From Umbilicaria muhlenbergii (Eukaryota > Ascomycota > Lecanoromycetes > Umbilicariales > Umbilicariaceae), in NCBI GenBank assembly GCA_000611775.1, contig KK106982.1, forward strand, positions 4,224,996 through 4,288,995: 64,000 nt of DNA, given 5' to 3'. Position numbers and translations under genes: made by a program. The notes below the pieces were generated by a model. That model ran no database searches. It had not been told where the DNA came from and saw nothing but the letters and a program-made list of their open reading frames with translations. Below are positions 45,977 to 56,050 of the stretch, one piece after another; position 1 is the stretch's first letter, and the number at the start of each line of letters is the position of its first letter.

Positions 45977-46281
45977 TTGAGGGGATGTAATAGATGAGGA
46001 TTGGGGCTGAGATGAGGGAGTTGCATTGAAACGGCGTCAAAAGCTGGGGTTTTAGATCTCGTAGAGGGGGCAAAAGGGGGTGTATGCTATGTGTACACCA
46101 GGTGAAAGCATTCGCGATTGCATCAACGGAGTTCGGTAATTCCCCACTCCGACTGGGATAGGTATTGTACAACACGCATATACAAGTCCTACTTGGCCCT
46201 GGTACAAGTCCAATATACAATTCAGACACGGGTATCTCCACCCACATCCACCTCCCCCTCCCCCTCCCCCCCAAATCCATC
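45977..46281. other. Converging 3' ends of cox17 and alg6
   Basis: 305 bp between facing genes; ends in a C-rich tract (ccacctccccctccccctcccc at about 46244-46270). No gene seen. Confidence 0.35.
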
Positions 46282-48197
46282 TCACAACGTCTTCTGTTTC
46301 CCCTTCTCCAGCCTCACCCTAACCCCAAAATAATCCTCCATCATCCCACTCCTCAAAATCAACTGCCACGTACACCACAAGAAGCAGACCCCGAACCCCG
46401 CCGCACCAATAACCGCATTAACAACAACCCACAGATCCGGCTTCCCCTTTGGCGGAGCCAAAAACCCCTCCAGAACATGCCACATAACCATCGCTGCATA
46501 AAACGCCGCATGCAGCAACCTCACCGGCAAGCCCAGCCCCCGCCCATCATCCCTCTTCCCAACATACAACCTCCAATCCACCGGCGGCAACCCCATCAAA
46601 AACGCCCACAGCGCCGCCAGCACAAAATACGGCACCCTCAGCCCATCCCTCGCGAGCAGCGGAAACAAGGTCCAAACCCCCAACATATTCGCCCACCCAA
46701 CCCAAGCCCTAATTTCCTCCCCCAACCCCCTCTCACCCCCCATCAAAACCGTCATCGGCAGCAGCGGCAAAAGCACGCTCTTCTCATGGACCTGGAACGA
46801 GCAAAGAAAGAATCCCCAGGCGGTACTAGCGAGTGCCCAGGGGAGGAGGTCTTTGCGCGGGAAGAGGGAGATAGTCATGCAGGCCGGGAGGATGGAGATG
46901 AGGGTGGCGGAGAGGGAGAGGCGTTGGAGGAGGGGGATGGGGTAGGGGTGGAGTTTGTGGATGGTGTGGAGGGCGCACCAGAGGTTGGCGACTTTGTCTT
47001 CGAAGAGGCCGCGGGCGAAGGGGAAGATGCGGTGGATGGATTGGGCGAGTTGGATGAGGGCGGGGTAGTAGCGGGCGGTTGGGTCGAGGTGGAGAGGGAG
47101 TGAGGAGAGGAGAGGTGGTGCTGGTGGGTCCTTTGAGTCGGTGATGGATGAGGCGTTGAAGGGGTTGTCGAGGAAGGCGCTGGCGATTATGGGGAGGAAG
47201 GTCAGGGCGAAGGAGACGAGGGTGACGAGAGCGATGGCGAGGAAGCGACGCGGGTTCGGCTTCGGGAGGAGGCATTGGCCGAGAAGATAGGCGAAGATGG
47301 CTGGGGCGTAGTAGAGAGCCATTTGCTTGAAGCACAAGGCCGCCACGAAGAAGACGCAGCCCCAGAGAAGTCTGCCGGCAAGCATGCTGGACATACTCGC
47401 GAGGACAAAGCCAAGCATGACGGTGTTGTACTGGAAGTGGGCGTGGTCGATCAGGATCGTTGCTGGTTGCATCAGGATCGCGACAAGGGCTATAGAAGCT
47501 TCCCAGGTGTTGATGCCTCCGAGTCGAGAGAGCCTCCGGTTGAAGATGACCGCTGCGGGCACGTAGACTAAGTACTCGGAGACTAGGACGGTTGCCCGCA
47601 TGTAGACTTTGAGTAGTTGTGCCTCGTGGCCTCGAGATGAGTCTAGCGCGAACCACGCAGGATTGATCATGGACCCTCTGAAGTGCATGTGTCAGCACAT
47701 TGACCTGTAAGCTTGGTGATGGTAAAACTGTAGATTTACATTTTTCCTAACAGCCAACTATGGTATGCCGTCAACGGCGGGTAGTCCAGTCCCCAATACT
47801 CCAGATCATAGAAATACCATTGCGAGATTGGTAGGTGAGCTGTGATCTCCATCCAGTGGCGCTGCGCTTCGAAGTCTCCGTACATAGGGGGCGTCTGGAA
47901 GCCTGAGAATCCGTAAGCAAGAGTCAACTGTAATCGAATGATAGATGACTTACCGGAATAGCCCCAGAAGCCGGTAGTCCACCTGAACAGACCCACCGCC
48001 ATCAGTATCAAGGGCAGAACAAGCCATTGAGATGTCGACCTTCGCGCTGGCCATAAGAAAGCCACCAATGGGAAAGCTGGTCGTTGTGTATTTGTCTTCG
48101 CATCAGTCAAGATCAGACCGTTGCTGGTGTTCGCAGACAGAGGGCTCAACGTTTTCTTCTTCTTCCTCGGCGTATGTGCAGAAGAAGATGTCACCAT
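46282..48197 (-). CDS. alg6: Dolichyl-P-Glc:Man9GlcNAc2-PP-dolichol alpha-1,3-glucosyltransferase (ALG6)
   Basis: Three exons: 48197-47954, 47902-47740, 47677-46282 (introns 51 and 62 bp), 600 aa. ATG 48197 is used; the frame opens two codons earlier with a GTG. The first lumenal loop carries the ALG6/ALG8 signature MYGDFEAQRHWMEIT, WYFYDLEYWGLDYPPLTAYH, followed by many hydrophobic helices, the HFQYN motif (LIDHAHFQYNTVMLG) and the FQVHEKSVLLPLLP segment of the GT57 family. The Y-W-G-L-D-Y-P-P-L-T form points to ALG6 rather than ALG8. In the ER membrane it adds the first glucose to the lipid-linked oligosaccharide before N-glycan transfer. Diverges from the nucleolin-like gene. Confidence 0.92.
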
Positions 48198-48366
48198 TGT
48201 CACCGTAACAGAAGGTTAGGAAGCATTATCATGGACGCGTTGAACACGCTGTCATCAAAGATTGATAGTCGAAGGACCTCTCACGCGAAGTCTTGGAAGA
48301 AGATCTGCACAGGCATCTGCAAGCTCTTAAACTCTGCGCTAGCAAACGGCGCTAAGTAATTTTTCG

Positions 48367-48400
48367 AAAAGTCGAGCTCCCGACTCCAACCTCGACTTTT
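48367..48400. promoter_or_regulatory. 10-bp perfect inverted repeat in the alg6/nucleolin upstream region
   Basis: AAAAGTCGAG (48367-48376) and CTCGACTTTT (48391-48400) are exact inverse complements with a 14-base spacer. It could be a dimer binding site or a hairpin; it lies 170 bp from the alg6 ATG. Confidence 0.5.
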
Positions 48401-48470
48401 CTTCCAACCACCAACGGCTCCTTTATTTTCGAGCAAATCCTCTCTTGATCACCAATCACTCTACACTCTT

Positions 48471-48715
48471 GTGGGTCACAACACATACTGTGGGCTTGAA
48501 ACTTGGGCGCTTCTGTGGTCTTGACCGTGGGCTCTTGATTGAAAACGCTTATCCGTGGGCTATCTGCAGCTTCTTTCTGAAGAAGTGAGAGTTGTTCCTG
48601 TGGGCAAAGCTGACTACTGTGGGTTGATTGAACATACACATACTACGTTGAGCTACCTGATCAGTCGCGTGTAATCGCTTCTGTCGTGAGGGTCTTTACT
48701 GTGGGCTTGTGGGCT
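48471..48715 (+). promoter_or_regulatory. Cluster of GTGGGY motifs upstream of the nucleolin-like gene
   Basis: Eight plus-strand copies of GTGGGC or GTGGGT within about 245 bp (near 48471, 48490, 48527, 48555, 48600, 48619, 48701 and 48709), many in the longer form (A/C)(C/T)GTGGGCT. Chance would give about 0.1 copy on one strand. The cluster is about 270-510 bp before the ATG. Candidate transcription-factor array or transcribed leader element; no factor can be named. Confidence 0.5.
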
Positions 48716-48982
48716 TTTGACACTAAGTGGGTTTTACCAGAATCTTCAGAGGGCTTGCCGCACACAACGAAAATTCATCAACGGAATTTTCATCTCTGTC
48801 CGCTACACCGTGGGGAGTTGCACACTTGTTGACCAGCGTATCATAAAAGAGTACGTTACTATACCTTGCGTTACTGGAGTGACTCTACTACCCCATTTTC
48901 TTTTTTTACAAACCTCAACATCCAGACGCGTATTTGTAGTAACGAACGTCATCTCATTTAGTACCGAAGATCACTATTCGCA

Positions 48983-50690
48983 ATGGCAAAGACAAAGTCC
49001 GACAAGGTAGCCAAGGCTACCAAGCCTAGCAAAGACGCACAGGTCAAGGCGATCTCGTCTGTCAAAGAAGGCGCCATTACTAAACCATCCCAGACACCAA
49101 AGGCTAAGAGCAAGGAGCTGGCCAAGCAAGTCGCTGTCAAGGCAGAGAAGGGAGACAAGAAATCGAAAAAGGTCAAGAAGGAGCCGACCCCAGAGCCAAG
49201 CAGCGACGAGAGCGATAGCGATGAGGAAATGACTAGCGATAGCTCTGCCAGCAGCGAGTCCGAAGCAGAGGCTAAAAAGCCAGCCGCGAAGGCCAATGGT
49301 GTCGCCAAGCCTGCTGCGAAAATCAATGGAGTCTCCAAGAAAGAAGCCAAGGATGAGTCCGAGTCGTCTGAGTCGTCTGAGTCATCCGAGGATGAGGCCG
49401 AGCCGCTCTCGCCCAGAGCAGCTCTCGCCGCCGCGAAAGGGATCGCGCCAGCCAGGAAGGCCGACAGCGACGATGACAGCGAGGACGACAGTGAGGATGA
49501 CAGTGAAGAAGATAGCGACGATGACGAAGAAGCACCTGCCAAGGGAGCGGTGGATGCTAAAGCTCTTAACGGTGCATTGAACAAAGTGGCAGATAAGAAG
49601 GTAAGTTTCCTCTACCTCAGCCAGACGAAGTCTATTGCATAAGGAGAGCATACTGATAAAGACCTTTCGATAGGGCTCGTCAGACTCTGACGACGATAGT
49701 GAAGGGTCTGACGACGACTCCGACGACTCTGATGACTCTGAGGATTCAGACGACAGTGAGGCCAAGGTAGAAGCCGCACCAAAGAAGCGCAAGGCGGAGG
49801 CAGATGCAGTTCCTGCTGCGAAGAAGTCGAAGACCGAGGAAGCCGATGCTACACCCGCCTCCGGCAATCTCTTTGTTGGGAACTTGTCATGGAACGTCGA
49901 CGAGGATTGGCTCACTAGGGAATTTGAGAAGTTTGGTGAGCTTGCTGGTGTAAGGGTGATTACTGATAAGGCGACTGGGCGTTCCAAGGGGTGAGTGCAA
50001 TGAACCTACATGATTTGACTGTTCGATGACTGATAGATTCGTAGATTTGGCTACGTCGAATTCACCTCTGCTGCCGATGCTGCCAAAGCTCAGAAAGAAA
50101 TGCATGAGGCCATGGTTGACAACCGCGCGCTGAACGTCGACTTCGCTGTCCCTCGTTCCAACGATACCAATGGGTTCCAGGACCGTGCCCAGAACCGTGC
50201 CAAGTCTTACGGTGACCAGACAAGCCCACCGAGCGCCACACTTTTCATCGGAAACATATCATTCGAAGCCACCGAGGACGTTCTCAGCGAAGAATTCGGC
50301 AAGCATGGCACTGTCACTGGTGTCCGTCTTCCGACTGATATGGAATCCGGCCAGCCCAAGGGCTTCGGCTATGTTGAGTTTGCTTCGGTTGAGGAGGCGA
50401 CTGAAGCTTTCAACAACATGAAGGGCGCTGCAATCTGTGGTCGTCCCATCCGTGTCGACTATTCTACGCCGCGTTCCAACACCGGTGACTCCCCTCGTGG
50501 AGGCCGTGGCGGTCGTGGCGGCGGACGTGGTTTCGATCGCGGTGGACGTGGCGGAGGGCGTGGCGGTCGTGGGGGCTTTGGCGACCGTGGTGGCCGTGGG
50601 GGCGCACGGGGTGGATCCCGAGGTGGTCGTGGAGGCACCACTAACCGTGGCGGTTTCGGTGACTTCCAGGGCAAGAAGATGACCTTTTAG
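48983..50690 (+). CDS. nsr1: Nucleolin-like protein (Nsr1/Gar2 type), two RRMs and RGG tail
   Basis: Three exons: 48983-49600, 49674-49990, 50045-50690 (introns 73 and 54 bp), 526 aa. Lys-rich start, then long Ser/Asp/Glu runs typical of casein-kinase II-phosphorylated nucleolar proteins, a basic KKRKAE stretch (nuclear import), RRM1 (about 271-345; NLFVGNLSW as RNP2, GFGYVEF as RNP1), RRM2 (about 375-452; TLFIGNISF, GFGYVEF) and an RGG/RGGR-rich C-terminus (about 460-520). Yeast Nsr1 and fission-yeast Gar2 have the same order and act in 18S pre-rRNA processing in the nucleolus. RRM1 is split by intron 2 exactly at the RNP1 motif. Intact. Confidence 0.93.
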
Positions 50691-52107
50691 AGGTTCGACT
50701 TCTTTCCAGTAGAGTGCGCTCTGGCGTCAGGGGCGGTTGGCTATGCCCGCTCAGATGTCCTACTAATTCTTTTCAGCCCCTCGTCACATGCTCGTATTCC
50801 GGTTGCAAACATGTCTATTCAATACATTTTCTGTGTGGGCGACTTCGCAAATTTTTCTAAAGCTGGGCGAGATCCTCTCAGGTCTCGCACTATCTCTGCG
50901 CACACATACGGTCATGACCTCAAAAGTTCTTGTGCTGATTTGATCACGTCTTCTTTACATCGGGTTTGCACAGTTCCAGAGATGAGTGTTTGTTGATGCG
51001 CGCTTGTAGAATAGGCTCAGCTCAGGCTACAGGCTGCATGACAGGCCGAATAATAATACTTGGATCTGCTGATCTAAACCTCGGCGCTATGGTGGTGTGG
51101 CCACAAGGCCCATACTGAACACGTGCTTGAGTTCTCGTTTCACGTCTTGTGTCTTGAGACCTGATCATCTACATCTTCAGGTACAAGGGACTGATATTAA
51201 TGGCACTCACTATCCCCATCGTCGATGTGGCGGCAGCTAGTCCCGCATTCAGATGATCCAGATCTGACCCCTCGCCCATGCCGTGCCACTGCCCTGCAAT
51301 CATCATTCCGCGATCGACGCCGGTGTGGACCCTGAACATCCGCAGTTCAGCGCCCCGGCTGGAGGCCATACACTCTGCAAACCCAACCCATCGCCAAAGT
51401 CTTGACTCTGTAAGCTTCATCTTCTGGAACTTCATACCTCGTCAATACCCGCGTTTCCCTTATCGTGGCCTATCTACTCGCTTGTCGTGGGTAGCGTCAT
51501 TGCGGCCTGAGCTCATAAATGCGACACCCCACATTATTCACCAATCCTGCAGCGATCAGCGCTGAGGACAGCACCTGACCTCAAAGGAGGCGGTGTCACT
51601 CGCATCCCTCAGTCGGAGCCTACAACGGCAGCGACATCCAGTTCCTGACTTCTAGGCTTCAATACTAGACACGAATCCGAGTTGGGCAACAAGCGCAAGT
51701 AGCAACCAAGGGCGGTGTAACCATCGACGTTATCCACACAGGGAGCGCTGCCGTCCACGAACAGCTTCTGTGTACCATCGCCCTGAAGAAAGGCGACCTC
51801 GATTTAGACACGCTGCGTCTCTATCAGCCTCAGAGCTTGGCCCGAGTACGGTCTCAGCCCTGAACCTATACCGGTCATGCCGCCAACGAACTTCGACCTA
51901 CGAGGACAACCGCGAGAAGGCTTCGAAAGTCGTGGGGCACAACAGACACAAGATGTCCCTGGAGTCATTCGAGCATTGTCTGGTGCCCGAGGGTTGAGGT
52001 CAGATGGTATGTGTCACCTTCAGGCCAGGACCGGCTTCCAGAATCTCTCATCCTTTCCTTCCAAGCTGCAGGAACATTGCATCAGAGGCGTCGCAAACCT
52101 TGCAAAG
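50691..52107. other. Intergenic region
   Basis: About 1.4 kb. Open frames at 51.2-51.6 and 51.8-52.1 kb lack features; the frame upstream of 52108 is an extension of the next gene without a better start. No RNA gene is recognised. Confidence 0.35.
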
Positions 52108-52644
52108 ATGGACTACATATGCTCATTCGATTACTACACAGAATCGTGGATCGAGGTCTCGTCACAACCCTCGTCGTCGTCCTTATCGTCTGCAGCGGAC
52201 GAGATCGTCACTACCGGTCTGCGAGTGCAACATGATTCGAACAGTCGCAGAAAACGTCGCCTTCGATCTCAAGCACCGACACACGCTGATATATCAGACC
52301 GACCTGCAAGTGCTGGGGGTAGCAGCCAAGAAGAGTACGAAGAGAGCGAGAGCGAGTCCGACCGCGTCATGAACAGCTCCACCGAGGGTCTTCAACCCAG
52401 CGGCTATCACCAAGAGAGCAACCCCTCCGGCCCACCCTCCTCAGCGTCCGAGGAACCCTCTTCAGACATCTCCGAAGACGACGACGGCAACTCCACCGCC
52501 CTCGGCATAACCACCACCTCCCCCGTCTTCACCCCCCAACCAAACGCCTTCTCGCACCCACCCCTATCATCCACCCAAGCGCGACCCACCCACCCCTCCA
52601 GCGTCCCAAACTCCTATTTCCCACCTCACCCCACCACCGCCCCG
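52108..52644 (+). CDS. Unknown Ser-rich protein, truncated by the gap
   Basis: At least 179 aa from ATG 52108 (caaagATGG) before the N run. Starts MDYICSFDYYTESWIEVSSQ, then a poly-Ser stretch, DEIVTTGLRVQ, a basic NSRRKRRLR, an acidic EEYEESESESD, and a Pro/Ser/Thr-rich run into the gap. The opening motif looks conserved rather than random, and I have the impression of related hypothetical proteins in other moulds, but no function can be given. Low complexity suggests intrinsic disorder; the basic patch may be a nuclear signal. The 3' part is hidden, and because the right gap edge is an adapter-like sequence, DNA beyond the gap should not be assumed to continue this gene. Confidence 0.5.
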
Positions 52645-53163
52645 NNNNNNNNNNNNNNNNNNNNNNNNNNNNNNNNNNNNNNNNNNNNNNNNNNNNNNNN
52701 NNNNNNNNNNNNNNNNNNNNNNNNNNNNNNNNNNNNNNNNNNNNNNNNNNNNNNNNNNNNNNNNNNNNNNNNNNNNNNNNNNNNNNNNNNNNNNNNNNNN
52801 NNNNNNNNNNNNNNNNNNNNNNNNNNNNNNNNNNNNNNNNNNNNNNNNNNNNNNNNNNNNNNNNNNNNNNNNNNNNNNNNNNNNNNNNNNNNNNNNNNNN
52901 NNNNNNNNNNNNNNNNNNNNNNNNNNNNNNNNNNNNNNNNNNNNNNNNNNNNNNNNNNNNNNNNNNNNNNNNNNNNNNNNNNNNNNNNNNNNNNNNNNNN
53001 NNNNNNNNNNNNNNNNNNNNNNNNNNNNNNNNNNNNNNNNNNNNNNNNNNNNNNNNNNNNNNNNNNNNNNNNNNNNNNNNNNNNNNNNNNNNNNNNNNNN
53101 NNNNNNNNNNNNNNNNNNNNNNNNNNNNNNNNNNNNNNNNNNNNNNNNNNNNNNNNNNNNNNN
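52645..53163. other. Assembly gap (519 N)
   Basis: Run of N. The left flank is C-rich on the plus strand and the right flank starts with an adapter-like sequence, then G-rich DNA. Confidence 0.99.
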
Positions 53164-53182
53164 AGATGTGTATAAGAGCCAG
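53164..53182 (+). other. Tn5/Nextera mosaic-end adapter remnant (artefact)
   Basis: The first bases after the gap, AGATGTGTATAAGAG followed by CCAG, match the 19-bp Tn5 mosaic end used in transposase library kits (AGATGTGTATAAGAG then ACAG) at 18 of 19 positions. A chance match of this quality exactly at a gap edge is very unlikely. It is residual sequencing adapter, not genome. Confidence 0.93.
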
Positions 53183-53767
53183 GAGGCGGGGAGGGGATGA
53201 TTGGGGGGAGTGGGAGGGGGTTCAGGAAGTTGAGGTGGACGGCTACGCCGACGGTGGGGGGGGTGTGAATGGGATGTGAGAACGAGAAGAGTCGGGAGGT
53301 GGGGAGAAGGGGAGGTTGTGGGTGGGGTTGGCGTTTGTTTTGCCCGGGGGCGCGGAGCGGGGGGGGTAATCGGGGTGGGTATTTTGGATGTTGGGCATGG
53401 GGATGGGGATGACGGCGAGAATGGATGCAGGGGGTATAGACAGATGCATGTGGCGATGATTTTTGGCGGAGTGAGGGGATACCTTCCGGGCGGATATACG
53501 GGCGGGATTCGGATCTTTGGCGTTTTTGGGGGGTGGGTGGGGTTGTATTCAGGTTTCTCCTTCCTCATTCGCACGAGAGATTTATGGATATACTACCCAC
53601 TCATAATATGCTTCGTTCGTGGATGGCGGGCTGGTGTGCTATATCGCTTCCAGTCCGGGCGTTATCTTTGCTCAATTGCGGTTCTTCTGTGCTTCTGCAA
53701 GCCCTGATGTTTGCGGGTGAGGGAGGGAGTAAGTTGAGTTCATTCCTTCGTGGGTGGTTCTAGCGCT

Positions 53768-53833
53768 TACCCCCTCCCTCCCTCCCTCCCTCCCTCTCTC
53801 TTTCATTTATCCATCCATCCATCCATCCATCCA
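53768..53833 (+). repeat. Compound microsatellite (CCCT)n and (ATCC)n
   Basis: About five CCCT units, a short CT run, a 9-base spacer, then about seven ATCC units. A pure simple-sequence repeat, likely length-variable between strains. Confidence 0.9.
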
Positions 53834-54476
53834 GCCCCCTCTCGCCATCATTCACCCCCGGACGACTATATTACAATATGGGAGTATCCTCCATCCAATT
53901 CTAAACCGAGTTTTCGTTCCTGCAGGCGTCGCCGAATCCCTCGCGCTCCCAAGTTGTTCGGTGGGATGACAATTCGTCAGCCGGCCCCGATATTCCTCCG
54001 GTGGGGATTCCGAATCAACTCGTCATGTGCTCTTCAAGCCGTGCTTGGGCCCGTCCTCGGGGCCCGCGTTGATCTCGTATTGTTATGGTCTCTGGTGCTG
54101 GGATTGGCGAAGCGTCCTGGGTCAGCACGGCTGGTGGGATTCTATGTTTATCCAGCACGCTGCGGCTCATCTTGGGGGCATCGCTCAGAGCCGGGGCCTG
54201 TTTTGTTTGTGCTTGGGTGCGGCGATTTGGGCGCTCTCCGGTATAGGGTGATCAGATCCTGGGGTGCGGAATTGCCGTCTCGGGGGCTTTTCTGGCTATG
54301 ACTTCTTCATCGAGGATTGGGTTCTGCTCGGAGTGAATCCTTGAGGAATGGTGCGTTAGTTTTCTCGCAGCTCATGTGGCCTTTTCGATCCTGTATTGTT
54401 GTCTGTGCGGTATCCTCAGCCGCGGACGGAGGTTTGGGGTTGACTCTATCATTCCGCATCCTGCTGCTTGGATGGA

Positions 54477-54483
54477 TATAAAA
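54477..54483 (+). promoter_or_regulatory. TATA box of the small secreted repeat protein gene
   Basis: TATAAAA, 161-167 bp before the ATG at 54644, followed by a long C/T/A-rich leader (54500-54640) of the kind found at strongly expressed fungal genes. Confidence 0.55.
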
Positions 54484-54643
54484 CCCCACGTACACCACGG
54501 TTCTCCTCTCTAATCCCATCATCACTACTCCAATAATCTCTCATCTCTCACCTTCAACCTATAATTCCTCATCTCACCTCCAACCTCCATCTCACCCCCA
54601 ACCCACCACCGCGCTCCCCCCAAAACCCCCCTCAACATCCACC

Positions 54644-55015
54644 ATGCACCTCCCCCGCCTCCTCCTCTTCCTGGCCTTCCTCGCCCCCACCGCCCTCTCC
54701 ATCCCGCACCCACTTGCAGCCAGCGCGCCCAACCTCCTTTCACCAGTCAACCCCCGACAAGAGCCTCCGCACACGATAAAGCCGCGCTACACAATCCCAG
54801 GCCAACCCGGCCCAACCTGTGCCCCAGGGCGGCCGTGTCCGGACAAAGTAAAGCGGGTCGAGGAAGCCGGACCTTCATACCCGCCTTGCGTATCGGGGCG
54901 GCCATGTCCGGTCGCAGTCAGGCCGCGGATCGAGGAACCGGGGGAGTCGAACCCGCCGTGCGTGCGGGGGATATGCCCGGATGGGGTGAAGCCGAGGCTT
55001 ACCGAGTCAGCCTAG
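54644..55015 (+). CDS. Small secreted Cys/Pro-rich protein with three imperfect repeats and basic unit boundaries
   Basis: 123 aa, single exon, ATG in accATGC. Signal peptide 1-19 (cleavage near ALS/IP). After a linker come three units of 23-24 residues: about 49-71, 72-95 and 96-118. Each unit has a Cys pair in a CxxGRPCP-like motif (CAPGRPCP, CVSGRPCP, CVRGICP) followed by a D/A-V-basic segment, and each boundary ends in Arg: IKPR, VKR, VRPR, VKPR. Units 2 and 3 start VEEAG and IEEPG. The layout resembles precursors cut by Kex2-type proteases into several peptides (KEP/RiPP-like), though only one boundary is a true KR. It could equally be a structural secreted effector-like protein. Strong TATA promoter. 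No homologue is known to me. Confidence 0.68.
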   Translation: MHLPRLLLFLAFLAPTALSIPHPLAASAPNLLSPVNPRQEPPHTIKPRYTIPGQPGPTCAPGRPCPDKVKRVEEAGPSYPPCVSGRPCPVAVRPRIEEPGESNPPCVRGICPDGVKPRLTESA

Positions 55016-56050
55016 CTTGGGACCGAGTTGTGGGCTGCGGAGGGCGTGTCCGCAGTGAAAGGGGGGTGGTTAGGGTTTGGGGCTGGGTTGGGCGGTGAAG
55101 GAGAGGTGTCTGGTGAGGGGTAAGGGTGATCTGGAGTGGGAACAAGAGATTGCAACATTGCGGAGGGTGAAGCGGATTAGATTTTGGGGTTTTGCGGTAT
55201 GGAGGGGCGCAGGGGAAGGGCTTCTGGTATGGATGAATATAGTCGACGTGGAACGTTTGCGGTATTTACTCACTTGTAATCCGAGAGGGCATCGGTTCCT
55301 GGGGGTTGTTCCCGTTATAGCAATGATCAAGATTCAGCACCAAACTCCTGCCGTGTCCCTTCTTTTGGTCAGAAGAGCCTTCTGGATTGGGGGCCAACGT
55401 AAGATTTGTTTGAAGGCTGGGTTTCATTGCTTGGTGAGCAGCCGTGCTGACATGTGACCACTAGATGGTTGGACGCCTCGTAGATGGTTCAGCCGCGATA
55501 TCAAGGTTTTGTAGGAACAATTCAGCTTCTGCGTCCTCTGGCTATAAGATTGTCAGTAAATATTCAGGAAGCCTAGTACCAAATTAATAGAACTCTCCAC
55601 GACTAGGGCGTTCCATAAGCAAGTCTATGAAAGCGTAGAGTTTGCTCATGACTAAAGCATCTAAGAAATCCTTATAGACATTTGCAAGGAGGAATCCACA
55701 TCGGTTGTAGATGTTTGTTTGGTATAGATCAAGCGCAGGGATAAAATAAGTAGGAGCCAGCTGGGGATCCTTTCGACGGATCAACAACAAAAGCGACATT
55801 CAAGAATATTGGAAGTGGAGACTGTAGAAATCAATGGTTTCCAACACCTATACATCAAACCGTCTCTCAACCCTTTTCTACTTGTTGGAGGTCGAGGGGC
55901 CTCAGCCTCTCCTGTGCATAGCAGGGACTGACCTAGTCTAGCGCGATCCCAAAACGTACTAGCCCCCAAACCCACAATAAACCCAAGGTTACTTCGCGCT
56001 CTCTGCATCACCTTTCAACCCAGAAGCCCCAACCTCCAGCCTCCACAACA
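55016..56050. other. Intergenic region
   Basis: About 1.0 kb; G-rich just after the secreted-protein stop, then mixed. A 71-aa minus-strand frame at 55584-55799 has no features and is not called. Confidence 0.35.

Larger units (their letters stand above)
48198..48982. other. Shared upstream region of alg6 and the nucleolin-like gene
   Basis: 785 bp between two diverging genes. It contains an inverted repeat (48367-48400) and a cluster of GTGGGY motifs (48471-48715), listed separately, and a T-rich leader (cattttctttttttac at 48894-48910) just before the nucleolin start. No coding region is supported. Confidence 0.6.
53183..54643. other. Region without a supported gene; simple repeats and a promoter at its end
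   Basis: From 53183 to about 53560 the plus strand is strongly G-rich (low-complexity runs of GGGG). A microsatellite lies at 53768-53833, and the last 170 bp hold the TATA box and C/T-rich leader of the small secreted repeat protein. Open frames through here have no recognisable features. Confidence 0.4.

Noticed and set aside
46165-47103. 312-aa plus-strand frame opposite alg6
   Set aside because: Pro/Gln/Arg then Gly/Glu low complexity, typical antisense shadow of a hydrophobic membrane protein gene.
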